From CAVSCD01 sp963726335 (GTDB lineage: Bacteria; Acidobacteriota; Aminicenantia; Aminicenantales; UBA8522), in NCBI GenBank assembly GCA_963726335.1, contig CAVSCD010000012.1, positions 806,001-870,000 on the forward strand: a stretch of DNA of 64,000 nucleotides, written 5' to 3'. Under the pieces are notes generated by a model. It was given only the letters and a program-made list of their open reading frames with translations. It did not search any database and had not been told where the DNA came from. The translations under genes and the position numbers were made by a program. Shown piece after piece: positions 41,874 to 50,659 of this stretch (the first letter of the stretch is position 1; each line of letters begins with the position of its first letter).

Positions 41874-43593
41874 GGGTTCGCTCCGCAACAGGCTTTTCGT
41901 CGTCATCGGCGTTCTCTTCCTCATCGCTTTGGGCGCTTGGTCCGTCCTGAGCATCTCGATCGACGCCTTCCCCGATGTTACCAACATTCAGGTCGAAGTC
42001 CTGTCCACGGCCCCGGGCATGTCGCCTCCCGAAGTCGAGCGATTCGTCACCTACCCTGTCGAGATCGTGATGCGCGGCCTGCCGCGGCTCGCCCAGGTCC
42101 GGTCGATCTCGAAGGCCGGCTTATCCGTGGTCACGATCGTCTTCGAGGACGGCGTCGATATCTATTTCGCCCGCCAGCTCGTTCTCGAGCGGCTGATCGA
42201 GGCCAGGGAGCGCGTCCCGGCGGGCACGGAGATCGCCATGGGACCCGTTTCCACGGCCATGGGCGAAGTCTATCAGTACACCCTCGTCGGGAACCCGCCG
42301 GCCGGGATGGGCATGACGGAATATCTGACCCAGGTCCGGACCGTTCAGGACTGGATCCTGGCACCCCTGCTCAAGTCCATACCCGGCGTCAACGAGATCA
42401 ACTCCTTCGGCGGCTACATCAAACAGTTCCATGTCACGGTGGACCCGGAGAAGCTGCTCGCTTATGACCTCACCCTCGGAGATATCGGCGAGAAGCTCCG
42501 CCGGAACAACCTCAACGTCGGAGGCAATATCCTGGAACGCGACGAACGGCAGTTTCTGGTCCGGGGGATCGGCCTGCTTCAGAATGTCGAGGACATCGGT
42601 GCCGTCGCCCTGAAAACAGAGGGGGGCGTCCCCGTGCTCCTGAGAGGCGTTGCCGCGATCGAGACCGGACAGGCCGTCCGCCAAGGCGGCGCGGTCAAGG
42701 ACGGAAAAGGCGAGGTCGTCGGCGGCGTGGCCATGATGCTCCGAGGCGCCAACGGTCGGTCGGTCGTCCGGGCCATTGAACACCGGGTCGGCGAGATCAA
42801 TGGCTCGGGCGTCCTGCCGCTCGGTCTCCGCATCGAGCCCTTTTACGAGCGTTCGGACATCATCAATCGGGCCGTCCATACCGTGACCGAAGCCTTGCTG
42901 ATCGGGTCGGTGCTCGTCATCCTTGTCCTCTATGCCTTCCTCCGCAGCTTCCGCGGCGCATTCATCGTCGTCCTGGCCCTGCCGCTCTCGGTCCTGTTCA
43001 CCTTCGTCACGATGAAGATCTTCGGGCTGTCGGCCAACCTCATGTCGCTCGGCGGCCTGGCCATCTCGATCGGCATGATCATCGACGCGACCATCATCCA
43101 GGTGGAGAACGTCCAGCGGCACCTCTCGGAGAAAGGGGCCGGGACCCACAAGCTGGCGACGGTCCTCAAGGCCATCCTCGAGGTCCGAAAGCCGTCCATC
43201 TTCGGGGAGCTCATCATCGCCCTGACCTTCATCCCGATCTTCGCGCTCCAGGGGATCGAGGGCAAGATGTTCCTGCCCCTGGCCTTCACTCATGTCATCG
43301 CCCTGTCCGCCTCGCTCCTGCTCTCGCTGGTGGCGATCCCGGCCTTCTGCTACATGGTCCTCAAACCCCATCCGGAACGGAAGAGCTTTATCGTCGAAGG
43401 GGCCAAAAAGGCCTACCTGCCGCTTCTCCGTTGGAGTCTGAGGCGCAAAGGCGTGATCGTCGCGGTCTCGGTCGCGATGCTGGCGGGGACGGCGGCCGTG
43501 ATCCCCCGGCTGGGGACGGAGTTCATGCCCATCATGGACGAGGGCGCGCTTAGACACGGATATCCAGTTCCTGCCCGGGATCTCACTCGATGA
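41848..43593 (+). CDS. Heavy-metal RND pump (CusA/CzcA family), N-terminal part before a frameshift
   Basis: First 570 or so residues of a proton-driven metal exporter. It has helix 1 (FVVIGVLFLIALGAWSVL), the conserved IDAFPDVTNIQVEVLSTAPGMSPPEVERFVTYPVE, porter subdomains, and helices 2-6, including the proton-relay helix SIGMIIDATIIQVENV, where the Asp is essential in relatives. The frame leaves the family sequence at MDEGAL (about 43552) and stops at 43593. The other frame continues it as DTDIQFLPGISLDESLAM. One extra base (A in CTTAGAC) explains the break. Confidence 0.85.
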   Translation: MGMIERLVEGSLRNRLFVVIGVLFLIALGAWSVLSISIDAFPDVTNIQVEVLSTAPGMSPPEVERFVTYPVEIVMRGLPRLAQVRSISKAGLSVVTIVFEDGVDIYFARQLVLERLIEARERVPAGTEIAMGPVSTAMGEVYQYTLVGNPPAGMGMTEYLTQVRTVQDWILAPLLKSIPGVNEINSFGGYIKQFHVTVDPEKLLAYDLTLGDIGEKLRRNNLNVGGNILERDERQFLVRGIGLLQNVEDIGAVALKTEGGVPVLLRGVAAIETGQAVRQGGAVKDGKGEVVGGVAMMLRGANGRSVVRAIEHRVGEINGSGVLPLGLRIEPFYERSDIINRAVHTVTEALLIGSVLVILVLYAFLRSFRGAFIVVLALPLSVLFTFVTMKIFGLSANLMSLGGLAISIGMIIDATIIQVENVQRHLSEKGAGTHKLATVLKAILEVRKPSIFGELIIALTFIPIFALQGIEGKMFLPLAFTHVIALSASLLLSLVAIPAFCYMVLKPHPERKSFIVEGAKKAYLPLLRWSLRRKGVIVAVSVAMLAGTAAVIPRLGTEFMPIMDEGALRHGYPVPARDLTR

Positions 43594-43603
43594 GTCCCTG
43601 GCC

Positions 43604-44956
43604 ATGAGCCGCAAAGTCCAAGCCCGCCTCATGGAATTCCCCGAGGTCGTGACGATCATCGGCAAGACGGGACAGACCGGCATCGCCCTCGAGGCCCGGG
43701 GGGTCGAAAAGACCGGGTTCGTCGGCGTGTTCAAGCCGAGGGAGGAGTGGACCTCGGCCCGGAACCGCGAGGAGCTCGTCGGCCGCATGCGGGAGGCCGT
43801 GGAGGACTTTCCGGGCATGAACATCTCCTTCAGCCAGCCGATCGCCTGCCGCATCGACGAACTGGTGGCCGGCACGCGGGCTCAGCTCATCATCAAGCTC
43901 TTCGGCGAGGACTTGGACGTGCTTAAAGGCAAGGCCGATGAGATCGCCGCCACGCTCGGCCGGGTCCGGGGAGCGACGGACATCAACGTCGAGAGGGTCG
44001 CGGGACAGCCCTATATCACGGTCCAACCCGACCGTGGCCGGATCGCCCGCCTCGGCCTCAACGTCGAGGACGTACAAGCCGTCGTCGAGGCGGCCGTCGG
44101 GGGGAAGACAGTGACTCAAATCTACGAGGGGGATAAATATTTCGACCTCCAGATCCGCTACCCCGAGCCGCGGCGCAACTCCGTCGAAACGATCGGGGCC
44201 ATCCTCGTCCGCACGCCGGGCGGCGCCCGCGTCCCCTTGAGCCAGGTGGCGGAGATCGCCATGCTCGAGGGCCCCAGCCAGATCAGCCGCGAGTCCGGCG
44301 AGCGCCGGATCGGGATCGAGTGCAACATCACCGGCCGCGACCTCGGCGGCTTCGTCGCCGAGGTCCGCCGGCAGATCGGGCGCGACGTCGCGCTGCCCCC
44401 GGGATACTTCCTCGACTGGGGAGGACAGTTCGAAAGCCAACAGAGGGCCATGCAGCGATTGGCGATCATCCTGCCGGCGACGATCGGCCTCATCCTGCTC
44501 CTTCTGTTCGTGACCTTCGGCTCGCTCAGGGTTTCGCTTCTGGTCATCCTCGACCTGCCCTTCGCCCTGATCGGAGGGGTCCTGGCGCTCTACGTCTCCG
44601 GGCTTTATCTCTCCGTCCCGGCCTCGGTCGGCTTCATCGCCCTCTTCGGCATCGCCGTCCTCAACGGCATCGTCCTCCTCTCGTACATCACCCAGCTCCA
44701 GGAGGAGGGCATGACGGTTGGCGAGGCCATCATCCGGGGCTGCCTCAACCGCTTGCGCCCGGTGCTGATGACGGCGTCCATCACGATTTTCAGCCTGGCG
44801 CCGCTTCTCTTCGCGCAGGGTCCGGGATCGGAAATCCAGCGCCCGCTGGCCGTTGTGGTTGTCGGCGGGTTGATCACGTCCACGATCTTGACGCTTCTCC
44901 TCCTCCCCGTGCTCTATAGCTGGTTCGGATGCCGGAGAGAAGACGCCGAGCCTTGA
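43604..44956 (+). CDS. Heavy-metal RND pump (CusA/CzcA family), C-terminal part after the frameshift
   Basis: Continues the pump through the second porter half (RKVQARLMEFPEVVTIIGKTGQTG, then RREL-type strands) and helices 7-12 (LAIILPATIGLILLLLFVTFGS, SVGFIALFGIAVLNGIVLLSYI, SITIFSLAPLLFAQG). Joined to 41848-43593 it gives about 1,036 residues, the normal CusA length. The ATG at 43604 has no ribosome site and lies in the middle of conserved sequence, so it is unlikely to be a true start. Metal specificity (Cu/Ag or Zn/Co/Ni) cannot be decided here. Confidence 0.82.
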   Translation: MSRKVQARLMEFPEVVTIIGKTGQTGIALEARGVEKTGFVGVFKPREEWTSARNREELVGRMREAVEDFPGMNISFSQPIACRIDELVAGTRAQLIIKLFGEDLDVLKGKADEIAATLGRVRGATDINVERVAGQPYITVQPDRGRIARLGLNVEDVQAVVEAAVGGKTVTQIYEGDKYFDLQIRYPEPRRNSVETIGAILVRTPGGARVPLSQVAEIAMLEGPSQISRESGERRIGIECNITGRDLGGFVAEVRRQIGRDVALPPGYFLDWGGQFESQQRAMQRLAIILPATIGLILLLLFVTFGSLRVSLLVILDLPFALIGGVLALYVSGLYLSVPASVGFIALFGIAVLNGIVLLSYITQLQEEGMTVGEAIIRGCLNRLRPVLMTASITIFSLAPLLFAQGPGSEIQRPLAVVVVGGLITSTILTLLLLPVLYSWFGCRREDAEP

Positions 44957-45042
44957 AAAATGAGCCTCCGGGTGGGACCCTCGACCCTCTTCTTCTCGCT
45001 CATCGGCTCGGACGTCGAGAAACCGCCCCGCAATAGGATATA

Positions 45043-46281
45043 ATGCGCTCCCGGACCGGGATCCGGGCAGGGAGACGGAACATCCGAGAGCTGTTGACGA
45101 TCGCGGGCTGTCTGGCGGCCATTTTCGCTTATCTTCTCCTCGAAAGACAGGCGGTCGCCCGGAGCGCCGGGCGGATTCCGCTTCGGATCGCCGTGACGGG
45201 GACGCGGGGCAAGTCGACTGTCACGCGCCTTATCGCCGCTTCGCTCCGCGCCCACGGCCGCCCCGTCCTGGCCAAGACGACAGGGTCGAAGGCGATGCTG
45301 ATCCTGCCTGACGGAAGCGAAGTCGAGATCGTCCGGCGGGGGCTGCCCACCATCCTCGAGCAAAAAAAGATCCTGCGGCGGGGACCCGAACTCGGCGTCG
45401 AAGTCCTGGTCTCGGAGCTGATGAGCGTCCGGCCCGGCGTCCTGGCCGTCGAATCCCGGCGCCTTCTTCGCCCCCAGGTCCTGGTCATCACCAACGTCAG
45501 GCTGGACCACCGCGAGGAGATGGGAAAGACACGGGCCGAGATCGCCCGGGGATTGGCGTCGGCCGTTCCGCCCGGGGCGACCGTCTTTATCCTCGAAGAG
45601 GAACTCCGTCCGGAGCTCGAGCGGGCCGCGAGCGAGGCCGGCGCCCGGCTCATCACCGTGAAAGGCGGCCCGCGGCGGCAGCTTATGCCGGCGCTCCAGC
45701 CGGATGCCGGGCAGTGGTTCGACGGGGACCTCGCCCTGGCCCTGGCCGTTTCCGGCCATCTTGGCGTCCCGGAAGAAACGGCTCTCCGGGGCATCGCCGG
45801 GGCCCGCCCGGATTTCGGCAGTCTCAGGGCCTGGGATGCCGTCCTGGGCGACCCTCCGGCGCCATGGACCCTGGTCAGCGCTTTTGCCGCCAACGATCCG
45901 GAGTCGAGCCGCCGGGCGCTGGAACGGCTCCCCGGCTCGCGGGGGACGGCGCCTCGCGACCTCGTCGGAGTGCTCAACTTGAGGAGGGACCGCGGCGACA
46001 GGACGCTCCAGTGGATCGATGCCCTGGACGAGGGGTTCTTCGGCGGTTTTGCGGCGCTTTATGTCGTCGGCGCGCACACCAGGGCCGGACGATGGCGGCG
46101 GCCCTCCGTCACTTCGCCCGCGCTCAAGCCGCTCGAGGCTCGCGCCGCCGAACCGCTGATGGCGGCGATCGTCGGCGCTCACAGGAAGGGTGCGGTCCTT
46201 GTCGGGCTGGGCAATATGGGCGGCCTGGGACGGTCGCTGGTCGAGCACTGGGAAACGATCGGGAGGACTCATGCCCTTTGA
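45043..46281 (+). CDS. pgsB: Poly-gamma-glutamate synthase PgsB/CapB
   Basis: Mur-ligase-like ATP-dependent amide ligase that polymerises glutamate. One membrane helix at about 16-34 (LLTIAGCLAAIFAYLLLE) precedes the P-loop VTGTRGKSTVTRLIA (51-65). LVSELMSVRPG and ITNVRLDHREEMGKTR are conserved in CapB. 412 residues. A TATAAT (45039-45044) overlaps the ATG at 45043; if it is a real -10, translation must start further in, for instance at the TTG at 45094. pgsC begins inside its last 11 bp. Confidence 0.93.
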   Translation: MRSRTGIRAGRRNIRELLTIAGCLAAIFAYLLLERQAVARSAGRIPLRIAVTGTRGKSTVTRLIAASLRAHGRPVLAKTTGSKAMLILPDGSEVEIVRRGLPTILEQKKILRRGPELGVEVLVSELMSVRPGVLAVESRRLLRPQVLVITNVRLDHREEMGKTRAEIARGLASAVPPGATVFILEEELRPELERAASEAGARLITVKGGPRRQLMPALQPDAGQWFDGDLALALAVSGHLGVPEETALRGIAGARPDFGSLRAWDAVLGDPPAPWTLVSAFAANDPESSRRALERLPGSRGTAPRDLVGVLNLRRDRGDRTLQWIDALDEGFFGGFAALYVVGAHTRAGRWRRPSVTSPALKPLEARAAEPLMAAIVGAHRKGAVLVGLGNMGGLGRSLVEHWETIGRTHAL

Positions 46282-46711
46282 GACGGTTTTCATCGGCGTC
46301 GTCATCGCGCTCCTGTATACCGAGCTTACGGGCATCTTTCCCGGCGGCATCGTCGTCCCGGCTTTTCTCGCGCTCACGCTGGACCGGCCGGTCCGGGCCG
46401 TGGTGACGATCGCCGTCGCCTGCCTGAGCGTCCTCGTTTTCCGGTCGGCCTCGCGGTATCTCATCCTGTTCGGGCGGCGGCGGTTCGTGGTCATGCTGCT
46501 TCTCGGCGGGCTCGGCGCTCAAGCCTTGTGCCTGGCCGCTCCCCAGCATTTTCCGGCCGCCGCGCCCATGCGCGCCCTGGGCCTGGTCCTCCCCGGTCTC
46601 CTGGCGAACAACCTGGAAAGGCAGGAATTCCTCCCCACCATCGCCTCGCTCGTCACGGTGACCGTGATCACCTATTTCCTCGGGAGCCTCCTGAAGCTCG
46701 CGGGGCTGTAG
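46271..46711 (+). CDS. pgsC: Poly-gamma-glutamate synthesis membrane protein PgsC/CapC
   Basis: Membrane partner of PgsB, 146 residues with four to five helices, the usual PgsC length. FETVFIGVVIALLYTELTGIFPGGIVVPAFLAL is the family's start, and RQEFLPTIASLVTVTVITY its end. GGGAGG lies 5 bases before the ATG. With PgsB it forms the minimal polymerase. It overlaps pgsB by 11 bp and lies 16 bp before pgsW. Confidence 0.93.
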   Translation: MPFETVFIGVVIALLYTELTGIFPGGIVVPAFLALTLDRPVRAVVTIAVACLSVLVFRSASRYLILFGRRRFVVMLLLGGLGAQALCLAAPQHFPAAAPMRALGLVLPGLLANNLERQEFLPTIASLVTVTVITYFLGSLLKLAGL

Positions 46712-46727
46712 AGCGCGGGAAGAGAAG

Positions 46728-47807
46728 ATGAAGAAGACCGCGGTTTACGCGCTCGGCCTGCTGAGCCTGGCCGCTTTTCTCGTCCTGAAATTCGCGGTCG
46801 GGGAGCCGCCCGCGGTCCGGGAGGAAATGCGCCGGGCCGCGGACCTCATGTCCCGGGCCGCGGCCGCGGTCCGCGACTGCCGGGAAGCCGCCGGCATTGC
46901 GATCGACGGGGCCGTCGACGTCAACCGCACCGGGCTCATCGGGCTCGAGTCCTCGCCGATCACCACTTCGCTCGGGAACCTCGAAGCGAAGCGGACAACG
47001 GCCAATCCCGACTTCGCGGCGCTCGTCGTTCTGCTCCTCCATCAAGCCGGAGTGCGGAAGGGAGACGCCGTCGCCGTGGGCGCCTCGGGCTCGTTCCCCG
47101 CGCTGACGGTGGCCGCGCTCTGCGCCGCCGAGACCCTGGGCGCCCGGCCGCTCGTCATCGGTTCGCTCGGCGCCTCCGAGTGGGGGGCGAACGATCCGCG
47201 TTTCGACTGGCTGTCGCTAACGCGGTGCCTGGGGCGGTCGGGCCTGTTGTCCTTCGAGACCCTCGCGCTCTCGGTCGGCGGAGACGGGGACGTCGGCAGG
47301 GACATGAGCGTCCGGGGCCGGGAGATGGTCATCGCCGAGGCCGGCGCCAGCGGCTTGCCTTTTATCCGGGAACCCGACCTCGAAAAGAATGTCAGCCGCC
47401 GGTTGGCCCTTTACGACCGGGCGGCGGGGGCGGCCGGAGTTCGGGCCTTCGTCAATATCGGCGGCGCGTATGCGAATTTAGGGACGGACTCCAGGATCCT
47501 CGAGGTGAGCCCGGGGCTCGCCAGTTTTTCCCGCCTGCCCCCGGCGGAGCGCCGGGGCGTCGTTTTTGCCATGGCCGCGCGCGGGGTTCCGGTCATCCAT
47601 CTTCTCTATATCAAAGGGCTTTGCGACCGCTATCGGCTGCCCTGGGACCCGCAGCCGCTTCCCGCCCCGGGCGGGAGCCCGCTCTACGGGCTCAAGGGGG
47701 TATCCCCAGGGATCTTCCTGGCCGTGGCGGGGATTTATTTCGGTTTGATCGTTGCCGTTTCTATCAGGGGGCTGCGGAGAAGCCCCCGCGGGCTCGGCGA
47801 GCCTTGA
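46728..47807 (+). CDS. pgsW: Poly-gamma-glutamate system protein PgsW-like
   Basis: Protein of 359 residues with an N-terminal helix (VYALGLLSLAAFLVLKFAV) and one near the C-terminus (LAVAGIYFGLIVAVSI). The middle reads TGLIGLESSPITTSLGNLEAKRTTANPDFAALVV, then GDAVAVGASGSFPALTVAALCAAE and FVNIGGAYANLG, as in the poly-gamma-glutamate system family that accompanies PgsBC in non-Bacillus species. Its exact activity is unknown. No PgsA/CapA gene follows in this window; the next gene is on the other strand. Confidence 0.85.
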   Translation: MKKTAVYALGLLSLAAFLVLKFAVGEPPAVREEMRRAADLMSRAAAAVRDCREAAGIAIDGAVDVNRTGLIGLESSPITTSLGNLEAKRTTANPDFAALVVLLLHQAGVRKGDAVAVGASGSFPALTVAALCAAETLGARPLVIGSLGASEWGANDPRFDWLSLTRCLGRSGLLSFETLALSVGGDGDVGRDMSVRGREMVIAEAGASGLPFIREPDLEKNVSRRLALYDRAAGAAGVRAFVNIGGAYANLGTDSRILEVSPGLASFSRLPPAERRGVVFAMAARGVPVIHLLYIKGLCDRYRLPWDPQPLPAPGGSPLYGLKGVSPGIFLAVAGIYFGLIVAVSIRGLRRSPRGLGEP

Positions 47808-47810
47808 CCG

Positions 47811-48392
47811 CTATCTCCTCGTGATTACAACGTTCACGATGCACTGGTAGGATTCGAGCCTATCGTGGTCCTGACAGATGGCCCGCTCGACCGTCAGGAT
47901 CCCCATCTCGTAGTCGTCCCACCGGTACATGTTGATGTCGTTGGCGGACCCGGTGATCGAGACGAGCTCGGGCACCCGCCGGTTCACCTCGGGCAGGCCC
48001 AGGTATTTCAGGATGCGGTTGATCGAATAGAGATCTTTGATGTTGAAATATTTCCCGCTGGGGTCGAGCTCCAGGGATAGCCGCGGTCCCGGGCTCTCGA
48101 AGAAATAGCGGATATACCGGCCGCTGGCGTCGTTTCGCTCTTCCCGGTTAAAGATGTAATTCGGCAGCTTTTCAGGGAAAAAAGTCTCCTTGATTTCGTT
48201 CCGGATGTCGCTGAAATGCAGCTTCTCGAGCTTTGTGTTCTGGAGATAGAAGTAGGCGCCGCCCAGGAGGGCGCCGACGATCAGCGTCCGGACGACGTTC
48301 TCGAACTCTTTTTTCACCAGGATCCGGATGAGCCAGATGACCGAGATCCCGATCAAGGCCAGGACGATGTACTTCAGGGTTTCGACGCTCAT
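47811..48392 (-). CDS. Hypothetical membrane protein with two N-terminal helices
   Basis: Not recognised. The 193 residues have two hydrophobic segments (about 7-25 and 35-50) and then a soluble domain of about 140 residues. Its features are SLELDPSGKYFNIKDLYSINRILKYLGLPEVNRRVPELVSITGSANDINMYRWDD-type sequence (cited in part) and a C-terminal VERAICQDHDRLESYQCIVNVVI. The start at 48392 has AGGACA upstream and a normal basic turn after the first helix. It is convergent with pgsW (3-bp gap) and divergent from the M28 gene, so no operon context helps. Confidence 0.75.
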   Translation of the reverse strand: MSVETLKYIVLALIGISVIWLIRILVKKEFENVVRTLIVGALLGGAYFYLQNTKLEKLHFSDIRNEIKETFFPEKLPNYIFNREERNDASGRYIRYFFESPGPRLSLELDPSGKYFNIKDLYSINRILKYLGLPEVNRRVPELVSITGSANDINMYRWDDYEMGILTVERAICQDHDRLESYQCIVNVVITRR

Positions 48393-48488
48393 TTTGTCCT
48401 CCGCTGGATGAAGCCATTCTATCAGAAATTTACCATTACACCCAAGCCGAAAAAAAGTGATACAATTCGAAAACCCAAGGAGACCGTC

Positions 48489-49400
48489 ATGAAAAGAGCT
48501 CTCGCTTTCGCCGCCGTCGCGGCCATTTCTCTCACGCTGATGTCCGCTCGGCAGATCCGCACCGCCGGGCCGGAGACGATCGTCCCGCCGAGCCTCCTGC
48601 GGGCCGTCATCGACGAAGCCTCGGGCGACACGGCCCTCCAGAACGAGATCAGCCTCACCGGCGTGAACCGGAACCGGCTGCCCGGCGAATACATGGACGG
48701 GTATTTCGAGACGGAGTTCATCCTGGCGAAGCTCAAGGAATACGGCATCGCCCAGTGCGAGATCATCGACCTGCCCGCGCGGTCGGCGACGACCTGGGAC
48801 GCCGAGATGGCCGAGCTGTGGGTGACCCAGCCCGAGCCGCGGAAGCTCGCCGACCTCGATGAGATCCCGGCGACGCTCTGTTCGGGCAGCGTGACCACGG
48901 ATACGACGGCGGCGCTGGTCTACGTGGGGCCGGGCTTCCAGGAATCCGATTACCAGGGAAAGGACGTCAAGGATAAGATCGTCCTGGTCAACGGCGAGCC
49001 GGAGATGGCCAGGCGGCTGGCCGTCGAGAAGTTCGGAGCCAAGGGCCTGATCGGGTATTCCTCGAGCCATCCCGAGTGGGACCCGGACCAAGTGGGCTGG
49101 AACTCGCTCCGCGGCGGCGAGAAAGATGAAGCCGACGTTCGGATTCACGATCTCGACCCGGCAGGGGGAGCGAGCTCCGGAGTGCGCTGGAACAAGGGAC
49201 TCCGCTCGAGGTCCGGGCGGTCTGCAGAACCCGACAGGTTCCTTACAAGGAGCAGATGGTCTCGGCGCTCCTGCCCGGTGACAGCCGGCCGAACGAGGAG
49301 CTCGTCTTTACCGCCCATCTTTTCGAGGGCTTCGCCAAACAGGGGGCCAACGACGACGCCAGCGGCTGCGCCGCCATCCTCGAGACAGCCCGGACGCTGA
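48489..49400 (+). CDS. Secreted M28-type peptidase, N-terminal part with PA domain (frameshifted)
   Basis: Signal peptide MKRALAFAAVAAISLTLMSARQ. Residues about 135-200 form a protease-associated (PA) domain (AALVYVGPGFQESDYQGKDVKDKIVLVNG, GAKGLIGYSS). The frame is sensible to SLRGGEK (about 49122), then turns to nonsense until 49400. Two one-base insertions, near 49124 and 49171, would restore KMKPTFGFTISTRQGE and then ELRSALEQGTPLEV, leading into the next open frame. AAGGAGA precedes the start, and TACAAT at 48461-48466 may be the -10. Confidence 0.72.
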   Translation: MKRALAFAAVAAISLTLMSARQIRTAGPETIVPPSLLRAVIDEASGDTALQNEISLTGVNRNRLPGEYMDGYFETEFILAKLKEYGIAQCEIIDLPARSATTWDAEMAELWVTQPEPRKLADLDEIPATLCSGSVTTDTTAALVYVGPGFQESDYQGKDVKDKIVLVNGEPEMARRLAVEKFGAKGLIGYSSSHPEWDPDQVGWNSLRGGEKDEADVRIHDLDPAGGASSGVRWNKGLRSRSGRSAEPDRFLTRSRWSRRSCPVTAGRTRSSSLPPIFSRASPNRGPTTTPAAAPPSSRQPGR

Positions 49401-50611
49401 GAAAGCTCATCGACGATGGGAGGATCCCGCCGCTCAAGAGGTCGATCCGCTTCCTGTTCGTTCCCGAGATCTCCGGGACGGCGGCGTACATCGAAAAATA
49501 CCCGGAGGTTGCCCGGCGCTTCTTCGCCAACATCAACGAGGACATGGTCGGCGAGGACCTGGTCAAGAACCGGTCGCTCTTCAACCTGGAGAACTCGCCC
49601 GACTCGCTGCCCTCGTATCTCGGCGATGTCCTGGAGTCGATCGTCCGGTGGATGGGGGAGACACAGAAGGAGAGGTTGGACGACAGCCCGATGATCCCTG
49701 TCGTATCGCCCACCGGGACCCGGGACCCGTTCTATTATGCCGTCACCCGCTTTGTGGGCGGGAGCGACCACATCGTCTTCGTCGACGGCGGCGTGCGCGT
49801 GCCGGCGGTGATGTTCATCTGCTGGCCGGACATGTGGTACCACACGAGCGGCGACACGCCCGATAAATCCGATGCCACCCAGCTCAAGCGCGTGGTGGTC
49901 ATCGGAGCGGCCGCGGCCGCCTTCCTGGCCAACGCCGGGCCGGAGGACGCTCCGAAGATCATCGCGGAAACCTCGGGCCGAGGCCTGGCCCGGCTGGGGC
50001 TGGAAAAGCTCCGGGCCGAGAAAATGGTCGCCGACGCCGACGCCAAGGGACTCCATGACGCCTTCAAGGAGGCCTTGAACATCATCGGCCAGGCCTTCGG
50101 AAGGGAAAAGGAGGCCGTTTTGAGCTGCCGGTTCTTCGCCGGAGGCGACGCGGCCGTCGAAGCGCTGGTCAAGTCCAAGGCGGCGGCGCTCGGCATCGTC
50201 CACGCGGCTTTTATCCGGGAGATCGAGGATGTCTATAAACTCCGGTGTCGGAGAGCGGGCCAGGTGCCGCAAAATCCGGCCCTGACTGACGAAGAAGTCA
50301 GCGCCGGCCGGCTCGTCCCGGTCCGGACGGATAGGATGAAGGGCTATTTCAACGCCTTCGCGTTCTACAAGAAAATGCGGGAGATGGCCGAGGGCGCGAA
50401 GTCGCCGCCGGCATTCTCTCGGCTCGGCCGCGCCGACTTCGAGGTGCGGAACTTCATCGACGGCCGGCGCAGCATCCTGGACATCCGGAACGCCGTGGCC
50501 GCGGAATACGGCCCCCTTCCGGTGGCGTCCGTCCAGGGCTATCTTGAGGTCCTAAAGAACATGGGGTATATCGATATCGTCCCCAAGAACGAAAAGGACG
50601 GTCGGAAATAG
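49256..50611 (+). CDS. M28-type peptidase, catalytic and C-terminal part (frameshifted continuation)
   Basis: Contains the metallopeptidase core: FTAHLFEGFAKQGANDDASGCAAILETA (His, and Asp in NDDASG), VPEISGTAAYIEKYP, NINEDMVGED, and a late WYHTSGDTPDKSD region with a metal-binding His. It is followed by a helical segment and a C-terminal winged-helix-like piece (NFIDGRRSILDIRNAVAAEYG...YLEVLKNMGYI). The ATG at 49256 is internal to the restored frame, which starts at 48489 and gives about 707 residues. It is probably a periplasmic aminopeptidase. Confidence 0.75.
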   Translation: MVSALLPGDSRPNEELVFTAHLFEGFAKQGANDDASGCAAILETARTLRKLIDDGRIPPLKRSIRFLFVPEISGTAAYIEKYPEVARRFFANINEDMVGEDLVKNRSLFNLENSPDSLPSYLGDVLESIVRWMGETQKERLDDSPMIPVVSPTGTRDPFYYAVTRFVGGSDHIVFVDGGVRVPAVMFICWPDMWYHTSGDTPDKSDATQLKRVVVIGAAAAAFLANAGPEDAPKIIAETSGRGLARLGLEKLRAEKMVADADAKGLHDAFKEALNIIGQAFGREKEAVLSCRFFAGGDAAVEALVKSKAAALGIVHAAFIREIEDVYKLRCRRAGQVPQNPALTDEEVSAGRLVPVRTDRMKGYFNAFAFYKKMREMAEGAKSPPAFSRLGRADFEVRNFIDGRRSILDIRNAVAAEYGPLPVASVQGYLEVLKNMGYIDIVPKNEKDGRK

Positions 50612-50659
50612 AAACGCCGGGATGATGACCTGTTCCGGGATTTGAATCGGAGGAAGCGC

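Noticed and set aside
43604..44956. Second half of the CusA-like gene as an independent RND protein
   Set aside because: It starts inside a conserved porter segment without a ribosome site and continues the first half exactly in another frame.
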